Source: Planktothrix sp. PCC 11201
GTDB lineage: Bacteria; Cyanobacteriota; Cyanobacteriia; Cyanobacteriales; Microcoleaceae
Assembly (NCBI RefSeq): GCF_900009135.1
Contig: NZ_LT797701.1
Location: forward strand, 368,242 to 432,241
Direction of reading: 5' to 3'
Length of the DNA: 64,000 bases
In this document: positions 61,934-64,000 of the stretch, piece by piece
Layout: each line of letters starts with the position of its first letter
Numbering within the stretch: position 1 is the stretch's first letter
The notes under the pieces: model-generated
Told to the model about the DNA's origin: nothing
Seen by the model: only the letters and a program-made list of their open reading frames with translations
Databases searched by the model: none
Made by a program: the position numbers and the translations under genes

Positions 61934-64000
61934 TCAGTTCTCCAGTTGATTAGGATCGATTAAAACGTCCAGCAACACTTTTAATCCCATAATAAAGGGA
62001 GGTTCAAGACGAATATTGCTAGAATTTCCATTCATATTACCAGGTAAATAAACATCATTTAGACGTTCAGTCACCTTATCCCAAAGTCGATCTTGCCATG
62101 TCGAATCAGAATATTTGGCAAAGGGTTGAATACTAGAACTATTTAGGGTTATGATCGCCTCATGGTAATCTTGGAAAAATTGTTTGAGATTGGTTAAATT
62201 CTCAATCTGAAACCCTTGGATAGTAGAATTTTGTTGGAAACTCAATCTGGAACTATAGTCCCCAGTTTTGAGTATACCTGTTTCGGTATATTTATAATCT
62301 TCGCCAGCAATTAACCAATTATCTAAGTTGTCAGGAATCTGCAATTGATTTTGTTCAGCACTTAAAATTAAACCATAGGCAACTTCATCTTTGGGTTGAG
62401 AACTGAGGCGGGTCAAGACTGAATTCTGATATTGAAAGCCCGAACCTTTATTCAACATTTCCTTGAATAACCGATTTAACGAATTAGAAGCTGGGTTATT
62501 TTCATCAAATTCTCCAGTTGCAACTAACCAATGAAAAGCTTGACTGCCATTACCTCCAATATAAACAGTAGCTAATCTAGGTTCACTCCAAACCCCTCCA
62601 CCCGCACGGGATTGCAAAACTTGAAGGATCAGACCAATATAATAATAAAGTCCTGCTATCCCTAATCGACTAATCTGTCGCATTTCCCCCAAAGCCCGCT
62701 TTTGACTTTGATCGTCGATGTCCCCAATATTACGCATTAACTTCTGCCGATTAGAACAACGTAAAGAAGCGGCAAGTTTAGCGCTAAAGCCATCAATTTC
62801 CTGATTTTGATTCCCTTCTACATTGTTAGCCAACTTTTCAAGTTCACCGTTTAATTTTAATTCTTTCTGCAAAACCTCTAAAACTTTTGGTTTTTTCCTG
62901 ACGACACCATCAAATAATTGTTTTCCGGCTAACCTGACTGAACATTGGTGAACTAATTGATACTGTTGCCAAATTGAAATATCAGATGTAGTTCCCCCAA
63001 TATCAATGCAAATAAATGTCGAAGCATCTTGATGTTTCTGGTTAAAATAATAAGCAAAGGCTAAACTTTCTGTTTGCCAGTGACAAATACCACCATCTTG
63101 ATTTTGCTGTTGCCATTGGTGTGTTATACCTGTTTTTTCGGTTAGTTGTGCTAATATGTGTTTCCAAGTTTTTAAATACTCACCTTGGTCATCATCAGAA
63201 AGTGCAGAAGGATAGGAAAAAATCCACTCAACTTTTGAGACTTTTTCAGAGACAGCTTGAGCCGTAATTTGCAAAGTTAACTGATACAAAAATTTTTCAG
63301 TTTGAACTCTTGCCTTTGACCATTTTAAATTCGTATGAATATGGGCTGGACCGGGATCAAACTTAGGAACACCGCCAACTAGATAAATCCGTCCATCGAG
63401 GATATACTTGTTTTCATTGGTTTGTGATTTGGTTGTTAAAATTGAGGATAGGGGCAAAATATCTGCTTCTTGATTTCCTGACAAGAAATAGTCAAAAAGA
63501 AGGTTCTCAACCTCTTTGTCTTCTTTGGACTTAGTACCTAGAGAATAGCGAAGATTAGGCAGAGTTAACTTTTGAGAACTGGTGCCATTACTATAATAAA
63601 TGTTAGTGAAAGAGCTTCCAAAGTCAATGCCAACTTTCCAGGTACTATTCAAATCGGGCTTGAGAGATGCAGGTTGTTTAAACAACAGTAACCCACAGTC
63701 TTTATCTGTTTCTTTTTCCTGACAAATTCCATAAGCTGGAAACTCTTCCAGGCTCATAATTTCATAGAGGTAGGCTCCATCCTGAATAGTGCGAATATCT
63801 TCTGCGTTGGGTGGGTGAGGAAATTTAACTCGAAATGTTTTTCCCTGCTCGGAAGTATCTGCATAAAACCCATAATATTCACTCCAGCCTTTGGCTTGGA
63901 AATTTGGCCAAATTTCCAACGTAGGAATCGCTGTTAAGATATTGTCTTTTTTGATGAGATAGTTTTTGGTAATTTCATAGTCTTTTTCATGACCAGAAAG
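61934..64000 (-). CDS. Actin/Hsp70-like ATPase, 5' part outside window
   Basis: At least 688 residues; the frame is open to the window edge (upstream text LSGHEKDYEITKNYLIKKD), so the start is missing. The ATPase fold has phosphate-1 WKVGIDFGSSFTNIYYSNG and phosphate-2 FICIDIGGTTSDISIW, plus a late VYIGGNGSQAFHWL block that fits the adenosine motif. The rest (LRCSNRQKLMRNIGDIDDQ and FAKYSDSTWQDRLWDKV) matches no chaperone or MreB. The closest general type I can name is the SrfB-like virulence ATPases, with low certainty. It is the upstream gene of the coiled-coil protein. Confidence 0.82.
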   Translation of the reverse strand, partial: LSGHEKDYEITKNYLIKKDNILTAIPTLEIWPNFQAKGWSEYYGFYADTSEQGKTFRVKFPHPPNAEDIRTIQDGAYLYEIMSLEEFPAYGICQEKETDKDCGLLLFKQPASLKPDLNSTWKVGIDFGSSFTNIYYSNGTSSQKLTLPNLRYSLGTKSKEDKEVENLLFDYFLSGNQEADILPLSSILTTKSQTNENKYILDGRIYLVGGVPKFDPGPAHIHTNLKWSKARVQTEKFLYQLTLQITAQAVSEKVSKVEWIFSYPSALSDDDQGEYLKTWKHILAQLTEKTGITHQWQQQNQDGGICHWQTESLAFAYYFNQKHQDASTFICIDIGGTTSDISIWQQYQLVHQCSVRLAGKQLFDGVVRKKPKVLEVLQKELKLNGELEKLANNVEGNQNQEIDGFSAKLAASLRCSNRQKLMRNIGDIDDQSQKRALGEMRQISRLGIAGLYYYIGLILQVLQSRAGGGVWSEPRLATVYIGGNGSQAFHWLVATGEFDENNPASNSLNRLFKEMLNKGSGFQYQNSVLTRLSSQPKDEVAYGLILSAEQNQLQIPDNLDNWLIAGEDYKYTETGILKTGDYSSRLSFQQNSTIQGFQIENLTNLKQFFQDYHEAIITLNSSSIQPFAKYSDSTWQDRLWDKVTERLNDVYLPGNMNGNSSNIRLEPPFIMGLKVLLDVLIDPNQLEN

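Noticed and set aside
1-64000. tRNA, rRNA or other standard RNA genes
   Set aside because: I looked for T-loop-like text and long structured stretches and found no convincing case. A covariance search (tRNAscan, Rfam) would settle it.

Overview
The window looks like chromosomal DNA of a filamentous, non-heterocystous cyanobacterium, and several gene families recall Planktothrix and its relatives. The reasons are the frequent GCGATCGC (HIP1) octamers, AT-rich coding sequence, a petM photosynthesis gene at the left edge, hemL of the C5 chlorophyll/heme route, and gene types common in cyanobacteria (HstK-type hybrid kinase, WD40 Ser/Thr kinase, DUF4079, DUF3067, XisH/XisI, GlcE/GlcF). I saw no rRNA, tRNA or CRISPR array. 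All family calls come from reading motifs by eye; no database search was run.

Left part (1-14.3 kb): petM on the minus strand; an esterase/cupin pair; a PHP phosphoesterase; a histidine kinase and a diguanylate cyclase that share the same N-terminal sensor; a conserved cyanobacterial protein; a toxin-antitoxin pair whose PIN toxin is deleted and fused to a YidD-like tail; a two-gene STAND ATPase/TPR unit; a short Cys-rich secreted peptide; xisI with a broken xisH; a mercuric-reductase-like flavoprotein and an EEP phosphatase; and a 0.7 kb gene-free stretch that may hold a decayed transposon end.

Middle part (14.3-34.4 kb): a 1798-residue Ser/Thr kinase-ATPase-GAF-histidine kinase hybrid, a glycosyltransferase, a site-2 protease with a DUF3067 protein, a membrane-anchored pseudokinase, and a 2060-residue TamB-like protein. 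Between them (25.9-28.1 kb) is a small accessory island with a 40-bp-period palindrome array, an attC-like site and an aspartic-protease gene pair.

Accessory region (34.4-42 kb): two PIN toxin-antitoxin pairs, HIP1-bearing repeat arrays, an intact IS630-family element with 25-bp inverted repeats, a free-standing degenerate EF-Tu G domain, and two tandem xisH-xisI units, one with a frameshifted xisH.

Right part (42-64 kb): a histidine kinase with a DUF4189 protein, a GH108 muramidase, a small cluster of EF-hand protein, salicylate synthase and methyltransferase, then mostly housekeeping genes: CsbD-like, hemL, a HisIE-like protein with a decayed HisI half, DUF4079, glcE-glcF, a WD40 Ser/Thr kinase, a peptidoglycan-binding protein and an FGGY sugar kinase. 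The right edge holds a two-gene unit of a membrane coiled-coil protein and an actin/Hsp70-like ATPase that runs off the window.

The best candidates for something undescribed are the actin-like ATPase/coiled-coil pair, the EF-Tu G-domain relic, the salicylate synthase cluster, the split STAND pair, and the protease cassette with its attC-like site.
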